A DNA stretch of 64,000 bases from contig NC_079907.1 in the NCBI RefSeq assembly GCF_024868665.1, forward strand, positions 16,354,254 to 16,418,253, read 5' to 3'. A model generated the notes under the pieces. The model was given only the letters and a program-made list of their open reading frames with translations, did no database searches and was not told where the DNA came from. Positions 11,630 to 24,052 of the stretch are shown here, piece after piece. The stretch's first letter is position 1. The number at the start of each line of letters is the position of its first letter. This stretch comes from Triplophysa rosa. Lineage: Eukaryota > Chordata > Actinopteri > Cypriniformes > Nemacheilidae. The position numbers and the translations under genes were made by a program.

Positions 11630-11935
11630 TTTCGGTTTTCCAGAACTTTCTAGCACTTTCGGATTTTCCGGCACTTTCGATTTTCAAGCACTTTCCAGCA
11701 CTTTCGATTTTCAAGGACTTTCCAGCCCTTTTGATTTTTCAAGCACTTTCGGTTTTCAAGCACTTTCGGGTTTTCAAGCACTTTCGAGCACTCTTGATTT
11801 TCCATCACTTTCAGGCCCTCTTGAATTCAGCGCTTTCGAGCACTCTTGAATTTCCAGTACTTTCAAGCACTCTTGATTTTCCAGCGCTTTCAAGCCGACT
11901 GAAATTTCAAGGACTTTCAAGCAATCTGGAATTCC
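11630..11935 (+). repeat. minisatellite, unit about 18-21 bp (GCACTTTCGATTTTCAA)
   Basis: About fifteen imperfect units of CACTTTC(G/A)-(A/G)TTTTC(A/C)AG follow each other, opening two frames that read Leu/Ser/Phe-rich repeats (ALSIFKHF, FDFQALSSTF). I regard these as repeat-driven frames, not genes. Confidence 0.8.
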
Positions 11936-14900
11936 AGTGGTAGGGAGCAGGTGTAAATTTCTTTCTTATAACTATGAAAATACAAACATTTTAATTAATC
12001 AGAAAATTTACGTCACAACAATTTTACAAACGATTTACACAAAAATCTGCTTATGTTTCATGAATGAGGCCTATTGGCTTCTTATTTATGTTGGTTTTTA
12101 AATTACGTAGTAACAGTACACATAAACCATGTTTTTGCATTGCACTGGGTCTGAATTTAGAGTAATTCCTCTGTAAATGTGTCTAATGGGGTATTTAACT
12201 TTTTTATTGAAGGTAGATCATTTGTAATGTATATTCAAGACAGACAATAAGTATACAATATATGCATAAACAAAGAGAATAGCTGTATATCACAGATGAA
12301 ACTCTAGAGGTCAGATAATAATGTGTTGCTATCAGTCGCTATTGAGTTGTTGCTATGAATTACATTGTTCAATGGTACGTGCACTACAGTTTCACAGGCT
12401 GGGGAAAAAGACATTGTGCACTACACTGTACAAAATGATCTGCATATGACATCAAATGATATAACTTCAGAAGCAGTTTGTGCAAATATTTGTGAATTAT
12501 CAAATAAATTAAACACCGAAATTATTTTGTACTTTCATTTATATTGCCTTTCAATAATTTAAACACTTTTCAAGTACCTCTTATAAATATAGCTTTCAAG
12601 GTTTTAAAAATGCAAATTTAAGTACTTTAAGCACCTTGTACAAACTGTGTAGCTTGTAACCAAAAAATTCTTGAACACATTCAATAACATAACGTTGCAT
12701 TTCATAATAAAGGAAATGATAACACAATAGACTGTATATACATCATTTTTTGTTTAAAAAGTCTTTTACTGTCAGTTTAAAGCAGTTCAGGGCTTTAGGC
12801 TGCCTAAGTCAGGACTCTGATGAGAGTTCAGAGACGAAAGGGGCTCAGTATGTCAAATGCAGACAGAATACCAATATAAAGAGCTCTATATATAGCCTCC
12901 AGCTTCCACAGTCTATCATAAAGCAGTCCAGGGCTTCTCCTGCTCTGGCTCTCATTGTCTCTGCGAGGAACTGAAACAAAAGAACTGGCAAACCTTAGAA
13001 AAGGGTGTTTTAAAGGCTCATGGTAATTACTGATTAATGTTCCTCAACGTGAATTAAAATTTGACTACTGAATGGCCAGAAAGCGGTTTCAGATGACCCT
13101 GATGCTAATTTGACAGAGAGAGATTTTGGAGCAGAGCTACACATAATCATTCATTAAGACACACAGCGAGTGTGTTTAATCTGAATTATCAAGAGTTCAA
13201 GACTAAGTACACCAAGAGCTAAGAACTCCTTTGTCTTTAGAAGTCTAATCATCTGTCATTTACATCCAGCCATTCATTCAGTCTGTTTACTGGTTGCGCC
13301 TGTTCTGTATTCAATCATAAAAAAAACCTCAGAAATACATTTAAACAATGTGGGAGAAGACATGAATTTCAAAATAAAAGTCATACAAGAATTGGAACCA
13401 CAACAACACATATATGAAATCCCAATGTCTGTTTACATTATTGTAAATGATGCAATTTAAATATACTCATAGTTCAATTACAAAAAAAATATTTGTATGA
13501 ATTTGGACACCAGGACTATATGTATTTAGTTTACATAGTTCCTGTGCCTGAAATCACTCACTTCCATGACTATATACTATTTAATCAGTATGTGTAATGA
13601 GTCGTATGTGCAAAAGCTCAGTATGCAAAACACAGTAGGCAAGACATGTCCAGATGGTCTACTACTTTGGAAGAGATTTTTCACTATGCATCGGATATAC
13701 AGTTCTATCCCACGAGTGCACGGCAGCTGGGGAGACGCCAAAAAAGTTTCTTTAAGTATAGGTCATAGGTACCAATAAATGTATTCCTCGTGGTTAAATT
13801 GAACTTAAAACGCACTTAAAATATACTTTATTTAATTCAGTCACAGTACACGTGTACCTAAAATAGCTTATGATAACACTTTATCCATGACAGCACAAGA
13901 CTATATGATGCTGTGTTTGCACTGTCTTACAGAAACCCTGTCATTGAATGTTTGCAGTACAGAATTGAATGAATGTCAACTGCCGCTATAGTACGTTATC
14001 TGACTGCATAGACTTAATACACCCGACTCATTAGGAGACATCTGGAAATACTGTCATTATTCAGAAGTTTACTCCGATGAATGTGCCAAAAATAAGGATG
14101 TCAAGATTGCTTTAAAGCAAAAAATGTAGATTCATGTACGCACACGGCGAACGAGTCAGCAAAAGCCACAGATGAGACATCGCTACAAGTTCATTTATTC
14201 AAAATGAGGCCGCCAGCAGAAATATTCTATCTATTTACAATGAGGACTGGGAGGAAAAAGCAACACAGAGCATTTAAAATGCAGCAGGTTTCCTCAGCCA
14301 AAAACATCTCAGCGACTGCTTGTTTCAACAATTAAAACAACAAATCACCATTACTGTAAACCAATCATAAAACTCAATTCATAGCCTAAAAAATACACGA
14401 ATTGTGGACATATGTTGTATGAACTGACTCTAGGTGTAATGATAGTTTTGAAGTTTTTGTCATTGTTTTAATTCCGGCACGTCATTCCGTCGAACATTCG
14501 CTCCACCTTATCGCATCCAGTGTGTAACGGCTTTAACATTCATTTTCTGTTTTCTTTACTTCTAGCAAGAATTGAACTAGTTTATGACAGCAATAACCTA
14601 CAAATCACACACCTTTCTATTAACTTTTTTTAAAAATATGCACATGCTAGATACTGTCTAGCAGTAAAATGGTTAATAAGTAAGAGATGACGGAATAACA
14701 TATTATAGTGTTTCAATCTTTTTTGGCATGACACATTCTTGCTCTAGAGAAGAGCTCTCAGAAAAGCATTTGTACTAATTTTTCATCCAGAAAAGCATTT
14801 GTACTGATTTTTCACCAATCAAGAATATAAGTTATTTGTTAGTCAGCGATTTGAATTTAAAAACCATTTCATTGTGAAAATAAAATCTTTATTTGTATGG

Positions 14901-15391
14901 TCATGCAGTGATTTAACGTTCTTATGTGTGGTATACGGATACAATGAATAAAGCTTTACTACAGAGATAATTGTAGTTATCATATGTGACCATTTTTATT
15001 TGTATGTATTGTATTATCCATTATTAAAGCATGATTGTGTGTAATGTTTTGACAACAACATAAATAGATAACCACTCAATTTCACTATTAATTTTCTATA
15101 AAAAAAAATCTATAGAAATTTGTATTACGACAGTGTTACCTCTTATGGCCTCTCCAGACTACAATTTTTTTTCATCTGTTACGATGTCACTGTGTCAGAT
15201 TTTGACTTTGCAAATCTTGACATGTCGTTCACAAGAAACAATGGCAGACTATGCGTGTCCTCCCGACGAGAACGGGTTTTCGTCTTTTACGACGTGGGTG
15301 AAGTTGACTGCGTATGTGGTGTCATTGAGTAGGCGTTACTATAGTGACTGACTTTCGGAAAGAAGCGGCTGCAGTATAAAAATAAACCATA

Positions 15392-15541
15392 GATATGGGA
15401 ATTGAAGCAGCGTGTTTTGCACTGGCTGTTTTGGCATCAGAAAACCGTAAAAAAAGAAAAAAAATCCTGACAGTGGACACGTTCCTGGATTGCAAGATGG
15501 GGACAGTATGGGTTGTGCATTCTACAGAGAGAACTTGAGGT
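15392..15541 (+). pseudogene. possible Harbinger exon 1 remnant, second copy
   Basis: Same sequence and same breaks as 11141-11290, carried by the tandem duplication. Confidence 0.35.
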
Positions 15542-15880
15542 AAAGTTATGTTATGTTTAGTCATGAGAAAATGTAACAGATAGCTCGCCTCCTGCACTTC
15601 ACCATGTTTGAATGTTGTGTACGGAAGAGCTTCAGTGAGAGCGCTTCTGTGTTGTGCTTCTATTGGTCAACGTCACTACAGCGTCACAGCTGTCGTGAGC
15701 GACCAGGGAAAAAGTTAAACATGTCGTGTGTCGTGCGACCTCGCAGAAGCAGTTTTGGTTGTCGCATACCATGGCAAACAATACGAGACGACACGATTGA
15801 ATCTTGCGTCTCGATGCCCCATGTCGTTTACAAATTACTACGATGTCCTACAACATGCAAATCGGGTCAAAATCTGGCTC

Positions 15881-16186
15881 TTTCGGTTTTCCAGAACTTT
15901 CTAGCACTTTCGGATTTTCCGGCACTTTCGATTTTCAAGCACTTTCCAGCACTTTCGATTTTCAAGGACTTTCCAGCCCTTTTGATTTTTCAAGCACTTT
16001 CGGTTTTCAAGCACTTTCGGGTTTTCAAGCACTTTCGAGCACTCTTGATTTTCCATCACTTTCAGGCCCTCTTGAATTCAGCGCTTTCGAGCACTCTTGA
16101 ATTTCCAGTACTTTCAAGCACTCTTGATTTTCCAGCGCTTTCAAGCCGACTGAAATTTCAAGGACTTTCAAGCAATCTGGAATTCC
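15881..16186 (+). repeat. minisatellite, second copy
   Basis: Identical, as far as I can read, to the CACTTTC minisatellite at 11630-11935. Unequal unit number would be expected between old copies, so the identity supports very recent duplication. Confidence 0.8.
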
Positions 16187-18468
16187 AGTGGTAGGGAGCA
16201 GGTGTAAATTTCTTTCTTATAACTATGAAAATACAAACATTTTAATTAATCAGAAAATTTACGTCACAACAATTTTACAAACGATTTACACAAAAATCTG
16301 CTTATGTTTCATGAATGAGGCCTATTGGCTTCTTATTTATGTTGGTTTTTAAATTACGTAGTAACAGTACACATAAACCATGTTTTTGCATTGCACTGGG
16401 TCTGAATTTAGAGTAATTCCTCTGTAAATGTGTCTAATGGGGTATTTAACTTTTTTATTGAAGGTAGATCATTTGTAATGTATATTCAAGACAGACAATA
16501 AGTATACAATATATGCATAAACAAAGAGAATAGCTGTATATCACAGATGAAACTCTAGAGGTCAGATAATAATGTGTTGCTATCAGTCGCTATTGAGTTG
16601 TTGCTATGAATTACATTGTTCAATGGTACGTGCACTACAGTTTCACAGGCTGGGGAAAAAGACATTGTGCACTACACTGTACAAAATGATCTGCATATGA
16701 CATCAAATGATATAACTTCAGAAGCAGTTTGTGCAAATATTTGTGAATTATCAAATAAATTAAACACCGAAATTATTTTGTACTTTCATTTATATTGCCT
16801 TTCAATAATTTAAACACTTTTCAAGTACCTCTTATAAATATAGCTTTCAAGGTTTTAAAAATGCAAATTTAAGTACTTTAAGCACCTTGTACAAACTGTG
16901 TAGCTTGTAACCAAAAAATTCTTGAACACATTCAATAACATAACGTTGCATTTCATAATAAAGGAAATGATAACACAATAGACTGTATATACATCATTTT
17001 TTGTTTAAAAAGTCTTTTACTGTCAGTTTAAAGCAGTTCAGGGCTTTAGGCTGCCTAAGTCAGGACTCTGATGAGAGTTCAGAGACGAAAGGGGCTCAGT
17101 ATGTCAAATGCAGACAGAATACCAATATAAAGAGCTCTATATATAGCCTCCAGCTTCCACAGTCTATCATAAAGCAGTCCAGGGCTTCTCCTGCTCTGGC
17201 TCTCATTGTCTCTGCGAGGAACTGAAACAAAAGAACTGGCAAACCTTAGAAAAGGGTGTTTTAAAGGCTCATGGTAATTACTGATTAATGTTACTCAACG
17301 TGAATTAAAATTTGACTACTGAATGGCCAGAAAGCGGTTTCAGATGACCCTGATGCTAATTTGACAGAGAGAGATTTTGGAGCAGAGCTACACATAATCA
17401 TTCATTAAGACACACAGCGAGTGTGTTTAATCTGAATTATCAAGAGTTCAAGACTAAGTACACCAAGAGCTAAGAACTCCTTTGTCTTTAGAAGTCTAAT
17501 CATCTGTCATTTACATCCAGCCATTCATTCAGTCTGTTTACTGGTTGCGCCTGTTCTGTATTCAATCATAAAAAAAACCTCAGAAATACATTTAAACAAT
17601 GTGGGAGAAGACATGAATTTCAAAATAAAAGTCATACAAGAATTGGAACCACAACAACACATATATGAAATCCCAATGTCTGTTTACATTATTGTAAATG
17701 ATGCAATTTAAATATACTCATAGTTCAATTACAAAAAAAATATTTGTATGAATTTGGACACCAGGACTATATGTATTTAGTTTACATAGTTCCTGTGCCT
17801 GAAATCACTCACTTCCATGACTATATACTATTTAATCAGTATGTGTAATGAGTCGTATGTGCAAAAGCTCAGTATGCAAAACACAGTAGGCAAGACATGT
17901 CCAGATGGTCTACTACTTTGGAAGAGATTTTTCACTATGCATCGGATATACAGTTCTATCCCACGAGTGCACGGCAGCTGGGGAGACGCCAAAAAAGTTT
18001 CTTTAAGTATAGGTCATAGGTACCAATAAATGTATTCCTCGTGGTTAAATTGAACTTAAAACGCACTTAAAATATACTTTATTTAATTCAGTCACAGTAC
18101 ACGTGTACCTAAAATAGCTTATGATAACACTTTATCCATGACAGCACAAGACTATATGATGCTGTGTTTGCACTGTCTTACAGAAACCCTGTCATTGAAT
18201 GTTTGCAGTACAGAATTGAATGAATGTCAACTGCCGCTATAGTACGTTATCTGACTGCATAGACTTAATACACCCGACTCATTAGGAGACATCTGGAAAT
18301 ACTGTCATTATTCAGAAGTTTACTCCGATGAATGTGCCAAAAATAAGGATGTCAAGATTGCTTTAAAGCAAAAAATGTAGATTCATGTACGCACACGGCG
18401 AACGAGTCAGCAAAAGCCACAGATGAGACATCGCTACAAGTTCATTTATTCAAAATGAGGCCGCCAGC

Positions 18469-18568
18469 NNNNNNNNNNNNNNNNNNNNNNNNNNNNNNNN
18501 NNNNNNNNNNNNNNNNNNNNNNNNNNNNNNNNNNNNNNNNNNNNNNNNNNNNNNNNNNNNNNNNNNNN
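18469..18568. other. assembly gap, 100 N
   Basis: Exactly 100 undetermined bases, a conventional placeholder for a gap of unknown size. It ends copy 2 of the 4251-bp unit. Confidence 0.99.
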
Positions 18569-18690
18569 AAATGGTGGATGTGCGGTGCATGCTGGGAAAC
18601 TGAGTTCAGAACTCCGGGGAGAGGGAACGGGTGAAGCGAGCTGGCGGTGACGACATGGGGGGCGTGGCCGGTGGTGCTGAAACCGTTACA
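18569..18690 (-). mobile_element. LTR end fragment, minus strand
   Basis: It carries a hypoxic-looking GC-rich stretch with GGGGGGCGTGGCCGG and ends AACCGTTACA, so the minus strand starts TGTAACGG. The same layout (GGGGGTGTGGCCGG near the outer end) occurs in the minus-strand LTR at 46676-47212. I infer a related LTR cut by the gap. Confidence 0.5.
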
Positions 18691-18964
18691 ATAAGTGGAG
18701 TAATTCTCTATTCAAATAAGTATAAACACAGTATAAAGATTATAAAACTCAACACAGCACTGTACATCACAATCAGATATTTTATTTATACTGTATAGCC
18801 TACATGACATAAATAATCAAAGACTTCAACACAATATAGAGGATTTAAAGCAGATATTTATTGACAGAGATGAATAAACATTATGTTTAGGCTTAACATT
18901 ATATTCTTGTCTTACCACATAAGTTTAGCAGGTTGTCCGTTTTTAGAAACAACAATCAAAAGCT

Positions 18965-19290
18965 TCTTAGTCACTGGCAGCCATTGACAAGTAACTTACT
19001 GTATTTTTAAATACAGTGTATTACTTATGAAAATTACAGTAATTTACTGGCAGCCATTGAGTAACTGCCAGTTAGTAACTGTGATTGTTTATTACAGTAA
19101 GTTAAATTGTCAATGGCTGCCAGTTATTAACTGTGATTGTTTATTACAGTAAGTTACTTGTCAATGGCTGCCAGTTAGTAACTGTGATTGTTTATTACAG
19201 TAAGTTAAATTGTCAATGGCTGCCAGTTATTAACTGTGATTGTTTATTACAGTAATTTACTGGCAGCCATTGACAATATATTTCTTACAG
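18965..19290. repeat. minisatellite with inverted organisation, about 57-bp units
   Basis: Units of the form GGCTGCCAGTTA-TAACTGTGATTGTTTATTACAGTAAGTTA-TTGTCAAT repeat from about 19055 to 19265. At both ends the same motif appears inverted (ACTGGCAGCCATTGACAA at about 18973 and 19258), so the block can fold back on itself. It may be a DNA-transposon core that expanded. Confidence 0.7.
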
Positions 19291-19950
19291 TGTATGCAAT
19301 AACAATAAAGTAAATAACTAAGTACACAATTTGTTGCTATGTTTTTGAGAGGTGCAGAATGCAGTAGTCAGAGCTAAGACCGAGCTGTCTTTAAATGTTA
19401 TTTACTTTACGCTCTTACGTGTCACGTGGTAACACTCGTTCGTAAGATTTTTTGAGCTTTCTGTGGCTGTTGTTACAGCCTTTTCCCGCAAAAATTCTTT
19501 GAGAAACTTTATTTTTAACCATTAACAAAAATGTTCTCTAACATAGTAACAAATACAAAACGGAAGTGCGGAGCATCAAACAGGAAGTCACTCGCGGTAA
19601 TGGCACCCTCCATGGACACGTCAAGAAAAAGGTGGATAAACAGACTACACCACAGTTGCTCGATATAAACATCACCAGCAAGCCCTTCAACAACTTTTTC
19701 AAACTTTATTAAAAACGTGTTCCCAAGTTGTTACTCCGTGATTTAATCCCCATCCATGTTTTTAGAGTTTTGTGCCCATATTACATTATTTGTGAGATTT
19801 TTAAGCATGATGACATTTAACGTCCCCACCAAAGCATGTAGTCGCTTTTAGCAACTTGTTAGCAACCACCATTTTTAGCAACCCATAGACTTTGGGGCGA
19901 TGGAACCGGAAGTGCTAAAATGCTCGCTTCCGGGTTTTTGCACCACTTTA
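19291..19950. other. non-coding, repeat-like, no gene seen
   Basis: No coding signal. Phrases such as CGGAAGTGCGG and AACCGGAAGTG recall dispersed fish repeats, but I can place no boundary. Confidence 0.4.
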
Positions 19951-20082
19951 TTTACATTTACATTTATGCATTTGGCAGACGCTTTTAAGCGACTTACATT
20001 GCATTATCCTATACATTTATACATAGGTATGTGCAATCCCCTGCGTTGTTAATGCAATGCTCTTACCACTGAGCTACAGGAA
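19951..20082 (-). mobile_element. tRNA-related SINE fragment
   Basis: Plus strand reads ATTTATGCATTTGGCAGACGCTTTTA...CGACTTACATTGCATTATCC and then GCTCTTACCACTGAGCTACAGG. This is an abundant fish repeat whose head (minus strand) is tRNA-like. The part that would hold the B box is missing between CAATCCCC and TGCGTTG, so it is a deleted copy. Confidence 0.6.
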
Positions 20083-20394
20083 AGCTATATTTAATAATAA
20101 CTTTATTAGAAAACAACCATACTTAAGCTCCCCTAAACTCAATGTCACTGGCCGGAAAGCAAATTGTACTAAGATGTACAAATAAATATTCTCTAAATGC
20201 CTCACCCCTATCCCAACCCCTAAACCTAACCATCACTGGTGCGAAAGCATATGTACAAATGCAATCATTACACATCATTCGAGTTAGTAGCTTCATAAAA
20301 TAGTTGAGAAAACAAATTGCCAAGAGATTGTGTTACTGTAAAACAAAATTAAACACAAAGAAACGATGTATGACCCCTTCTGGGCTGCGTTATA

Positions 20395-21060
20395 CAGGTG
20401 CTGGTCATATAATTAGAATATCATCAAAAAGTTTATTTATTTCACTAATTCCATTCAAAAAGTGAAACTTGTATATTATATTCATTCATTACACACAGAC
20501 TGATATATTTCAAATGTTTATTTCTTTTAATTTGATGATTATAACTGACAACTAATGAAAATCCCAAATTCAGTATCTCAGAAAATTAGAATATTACTTA
20601 AGACCAATACAAAGAAAGGATTTTTAGAAATCTTGGCCAACTGAAAAGTATGAACATGAAAAGTATGAGCATGTACAGCACTCAATACTTAGTTGGGGCT
20701 CCTTTTGCCTGAATTACTGCAGCAATGCGGCGTGGCATGGAGTCGATCAGTCTGTGGCACTGCTCAGGTGTTATGAGAGGCCAGGTTGCTCTGATAGTGG
20801 CCTTCAGCTCTTCTGCATTGTTGGGTCTGGCATATCGCATCTTCCTCTTCACAATACCCCATAGATTTTCTATGGGGTTAAGGTCAGGCGAGTTTGCTGG
20901 CCAATTAAGAACAGGGATACCATGGTCCTTAAACCAGGTACTGGTAGCTTTGGCACTGTGTGCAGGTGCGAAGTCCTGTTGGAAAATGAAATCTGCATCT
21001 CCATAAAGTTGGTCAGCAGCAGGAAGCATGAAGTGCTCTAAAACTTCCCAACAGACTCCA
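20395..21060 (-). mobile_element. Tc1-like DNA transposon, 5' truncated
   Basis: The left end reads CAGGTGCTGGTCATATAATT, a Tc1-type terminal repeat, beside TA. About 290 bp of terminal AT-rich sequence leads to the C-terminal half of a minus-strand transposase. The N-terminal DNA-binding half and the other terminal repeat are missing beyond about 21060. Confidence 0.85.
20682..21029 (-). pseudogene. Tc1/mariner transposase, C-terminal half
   Basis: Codes for the catalytic end of a DD(34)E transposase, which cuts and joins transposon DNA. FQQDFAPAHSAK carries the second catalytic Asp, and WPANSPDLNPIENLWG carries the catalytic Glu. It ends normally with an IQAKGAPTKY tail and stop. At 115 residues it is about a third of the usual 340, and the first catalytic Asp and the helix-turn-helix domains are absent. 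The Met at the start is only the first one after the truncation. Confidence 0.88.
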
Positions 21061-21280
21061 TCACTCTTTTATGACTCCTCAAGGACCAAAGCAACAAAAG
21101 CTAACGGTATATCATCCAAAAAATGACAAAGACTTACTGTTCATCGTGCTGTTCAGATGGGTCATAGAGGAAAGGCCATATGATGCCTCTAGTGTCCTCT
21201 GGCAGGAGACAGACACACAATGCAGTGCCAGCCATCCCTGCAGAGCAAGCTCCTACCGATACAGCAGCACACCAGTTATT

Positions 21281-21556
21281 ATTTTTTTTTTAGATTTAGA
21301 TTTAATTTATTGTCATTGCACATGTACAAGTACAAGGCAACGAAATGTGACCTCTGCATTTAAGCCATCCAGAGAGTAGTGAACACATGTACCCCCGGAG
21401 CAGTGGGCAGCTATCACTGCAGCGCCCGGGGAGCAAGTAGGGGTAAGGTGCCTTGCTCAAGGGCACCTCAGTTGTTACCCGCCGGCCCTGGGAATCGAAC
21501 CGGCAACCTTCTGGTCATGAGTCCGACTCTCTAACCATTAGGCCACAACTGCCCTT
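21281..21556 (-). mobile_element. tRNA-derived SINE, near full length
   Basis: On the minus strand it starts GGGCAGTTGTGGCCTAATGG, with a pol III A box (TGGCCTAATGGTTA) and B box (GGTTCGATTCC). The tRNA-unrelated body and a tail with GACAATAAAT and ATTTAGATTT repeats follow. Tail and head order fit fish tRNA-SINEs that borrow a LINE 3' end. The pol III promoter looks intact. Confidence 0.85.
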
Positions 21557-22321
21557 ATTAGCCCTTAGTTATGCCAATCCCCATAGCGGCCTGCATTATC
21601 AATGACTTCATCTGAGAAAGCACTTAGCTTAAAGACTTCACTGTTTACCTACGCCTATTATGGGCCAGCAAGTCTATTAGACTCTGCCATTAATTATTCA
21701 CTCACTGCAACTGATGTGACTTGTGCTTCAAACTCGCACTGGACACTTCTTAGATATTGTCCTCTAGCTAATGCAAGAGTGTTTCCCGATGTCCACATAA
21801 ATCATCCCTGCATTACTTATCACAGTTACGAAATCCAGAGGATTGTGCTCAGTTTCACTCAATAGCTCACGGCGCCTCACTCAGACTGTATTTACATTTG
21901 TGAACTCTTTGTTATATAACTCAGTATCGGTGTATGCCATATTTGTACATTTGTGTATTTCCAGATTTGTTTTTAAAATATTTTTGTAAATTATTAACTC
22001 TGATTTAAAGTTTGTATTCGAAGTGCCCAGGAAGCCTCTGTCACTAAATTCAGTGTGTGTTTTATGCATTCTCTGTAATGAAAGCTCATTCTGGTTTTTG
22101 GTTTCTTATCTGCTTTATCCAAACTGAGACACTTTGAGATAAGAACAAAGATCCAAATCAAAAGAAAAATGAAGTTGAAGTTTCATTCCATGATTTTTTT
22201 TCTCGCATTACATTATTAGACAGAAATAACAATTAGTTTTCAAATTTATCAGGAAGATTAAATGGAGAGCAAATGGAAACTTTTACTTAACTTAAGAGGA
22301 AAAATGGCCCAGAAATCTAAC
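21557..22321. other. intergenic, no gene seen
   Basis: AT-rich; only short frames on either strand and no element boundary that I recognise. Confidence 0.45.
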
Positions 22322-23234
22322 AGGGTTCTCTTACAATAAAATGCTGTAATGAGACTTTAAGTGTGAAATCAATGCAGACTGTGGGACATTTAATGACAAA
22401 GAACACAAAGAGAAACACAAGAAACTGTAAAAATACAATAGTTTAAATAGTGCTGCATCGGAAGTTTGGTTGATTTGTGTTCTTTGGATCCTGGACCTTT
22501 TTATTATGCAAGGTTGCAAACTGTTGTAAGAGATTTCAACAATGTCACAATTTGAGTTTACATTTGCCAAGTCTGCAATTAAAAGTCAATAGTATTATAC
22601 TCAAACATTTCTCATCAGATTAACCCACATCTAGATGATTTTACCTCTACATGCATTTATTTTGCATATATTTTTTGTTTGTTTATTTTGCATTTATGTT
22701 TTTGTTTTGTGTTGTGTTGTTTTGTCTCCTTTTTCCTCTGTGTACACATCTGCAATCAAAAGTCAACATTATTAAAGATTTCAATATGAACTCAAACATT
22801 TCTCATCAAATAAACCCAAATCTAGATTATTTTACTACTACAATATGCATTTATTTTGCTTTTTTTTGCACATCAGTTTCCAAAGATGTAAAAATGCCTT
22901 GCTTTCTTGGTTGGACAACAAACTGCAGAATTCCAGTTGACATATAACCGAAAGAAAACTGAATAAAATATTTATTTAGGCCTCCAATGCAGAGTCAAGA
23001 CTATCCCTGCATTCCAATCTGCATACTATCCATCCTAATAGTATTCGAAAGTAGAATTAGTATGTCCCAAATCGTAGTATGTTGAAAAGAGAATTCCAAA
23101 GATTCCCGGATGGTCTAGTACTTCCAGTAGAAATTCGAAGTGAAGAAGGATGCACACTCTGACGGCTGACCCACAATTTACCACGAGTAGGTGGAGTTTA
23201 GTGATGCTCCACTGCATTAATAAATTATATAACT
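22322..23234 (+). repeat. local segmental repeat, copy A
   Basis: This block (starting AGGGTTCTCTTACAATAAAATG) recurs at 24053-24971 and in part at 27061-27268. Between A and B the offset drifts from 1709 to about 1734 bp through small indels, for example a longer TTGTG run in B (24419-24438). Copies differ by scattered substitutions, so the duplication is older than the 4251-bp one. It contains no gene. Its right part overlaps the DNA element at 23003. Confidence 0.85.
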
Positions 23235-23460
23235 GATGCGTCACTAAATTAACAAATGTAAGTATACAGTAAACATTACATACGAAATAATGTATGAATA
23301 AATACCTTAATGGAAAGAAGAGCTGTATTTTGATGTGTGTGACAGTTATTGGCCACAATGTTGTCTAGGCAACAACGGCCACTTCCGATTCCTGTTAGTA
23401 TGTCCCAGTGCATGCAATCTCTTTTGCTATGCACTCAAAAGTACCTACAATTCCAACACA
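23003..23460 (+). mobile_element. non-autonomous DNA transposon
   Basis: The phrase CTGCATTCCAATCTGCATACTATCCATCCTAATAGTAT and the following GTAGTATGTTGAAAAG are the familiar start of an abundant non-autonomous fish element. The right side holds TAGTATGTCCCAGTGCATGCAA. I do not see exact terminal repeats, so the boundaries are approximate. Confidence 0.55.
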
Positions 23461-23475
23461 AAAACAGTACCTACC

Positions 23476-24050
23476 TGTCATGACTGTGCGTGAACAGAGA
23501 CTGTTCGACTCGATCCGAGGCACGCAAGGAAGAATCTGAAGTAGACCCAGTCCGGGAGATTCATGGGAGAGGTTGCAGCTGACTCTGGCATGGGCATGGG
23601 AGAGGCCGCAGCTGACTCTGGCATGGGAGAGGCCGCAGCTGACTTGGACAGGGAAACTGCAACAGACTTGGACAAGGGAGCAGGGGAACAGTGGCTGACA
23701 TGGATACGAGGACTGGGAAAGCTGCAGCAGACTCGGTGGCCGGCTCGGGGAAAGCGGCTGCTGACTGAGGGCCTCCTGGCCCTGGAGACATGGCCGCTGG
23801 CTCGGAAGCCGACTCAGGGAGTGCTGCAGCAGAGTCTGTGGGGAGGTTGCAGCTGACTCAGACATGGGAGCACGGAAAGCTGTGACTGACTTGACTTCGA
23901 GGACTGGGGAAGCTGCAGCAGACTCGGTGGCCAGCTCGGGGAAAGCACCCTCTGACTGAGGGCCTCCTGGCCCTAGGGATGTGGCTGCGGAAGCTGCCAT
24001 GGGGGAGGCTGCAGCTGACTCGGAGGCCGGCATGGGGGAGGTTGCAATGT
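23476..24050 (-). mobile_element. deleted LTR start joined to VNTR internal region
   Basis: TGTCATGACTGTGCGTGAACAGAGAC at 23476 matches the start of the LTR at 25658. After about 30 bp it jumps to GGAAGAATCTGAAGTAGACCCAGTC, found about 150 bp into that LTR, and then to irregular GCTGCAGCTGACTCGG repeats (23560-24048). Minus-strand frames read Ser/Ala/Glu/Pro repeats such as SESAAASP. It is a heavily deleted copy of the element at 24.97-26.53 kb. Confidence 0.7.
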
Positions 24051-24052
24051 CT

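Larger units (their letters stand above)
10142..14392. repeat. 4251-bp unit, copy 1 of a tandem pair
   Basis: The whole unit recurs with a constant offset of 4251 bp starting at 14393 (first shared bases ATACACGAATTGTGG). Reading through both copies, I noticed only one substitution: C at 13042 versus A at 17293. The unit contains a Harbinger-like exon remnant (11141-11290), a CACTTTC minisatellite (11630-11935) and otherwise non-coding AT-rich sequence. Such identity means a very recent duplication or an assembly duplicate of two haplotypes. Confidence 0.93.
14393..18468. repeat. 4251-bp unit, copy 2, truncated by gap
   Basis: Copy 2 matches copy 1 for 4076 bp and stops at the N run, at the base equivalent to 14217. 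The last 175 bp of the unit are not present before the gap. No coding gene is seen in either copy; the repeated short frames are shadows. Confidence 0.93.

Noticed and set aside
11353..11943. 196-codon plus-strand frame repeated at 15604-16194
   Set aside because: Its second half is the CACTTTC minisatellite in translation, and a second frame is equally open there. No domain is seen.
21281..21556. tRNA gene
   Set aside because: A and B boxes are present, but they belong to the head of a SINE with a body and LINE-like tail, and the sequence does not close into a tRNA cloverleaf end with an acceptor stem.
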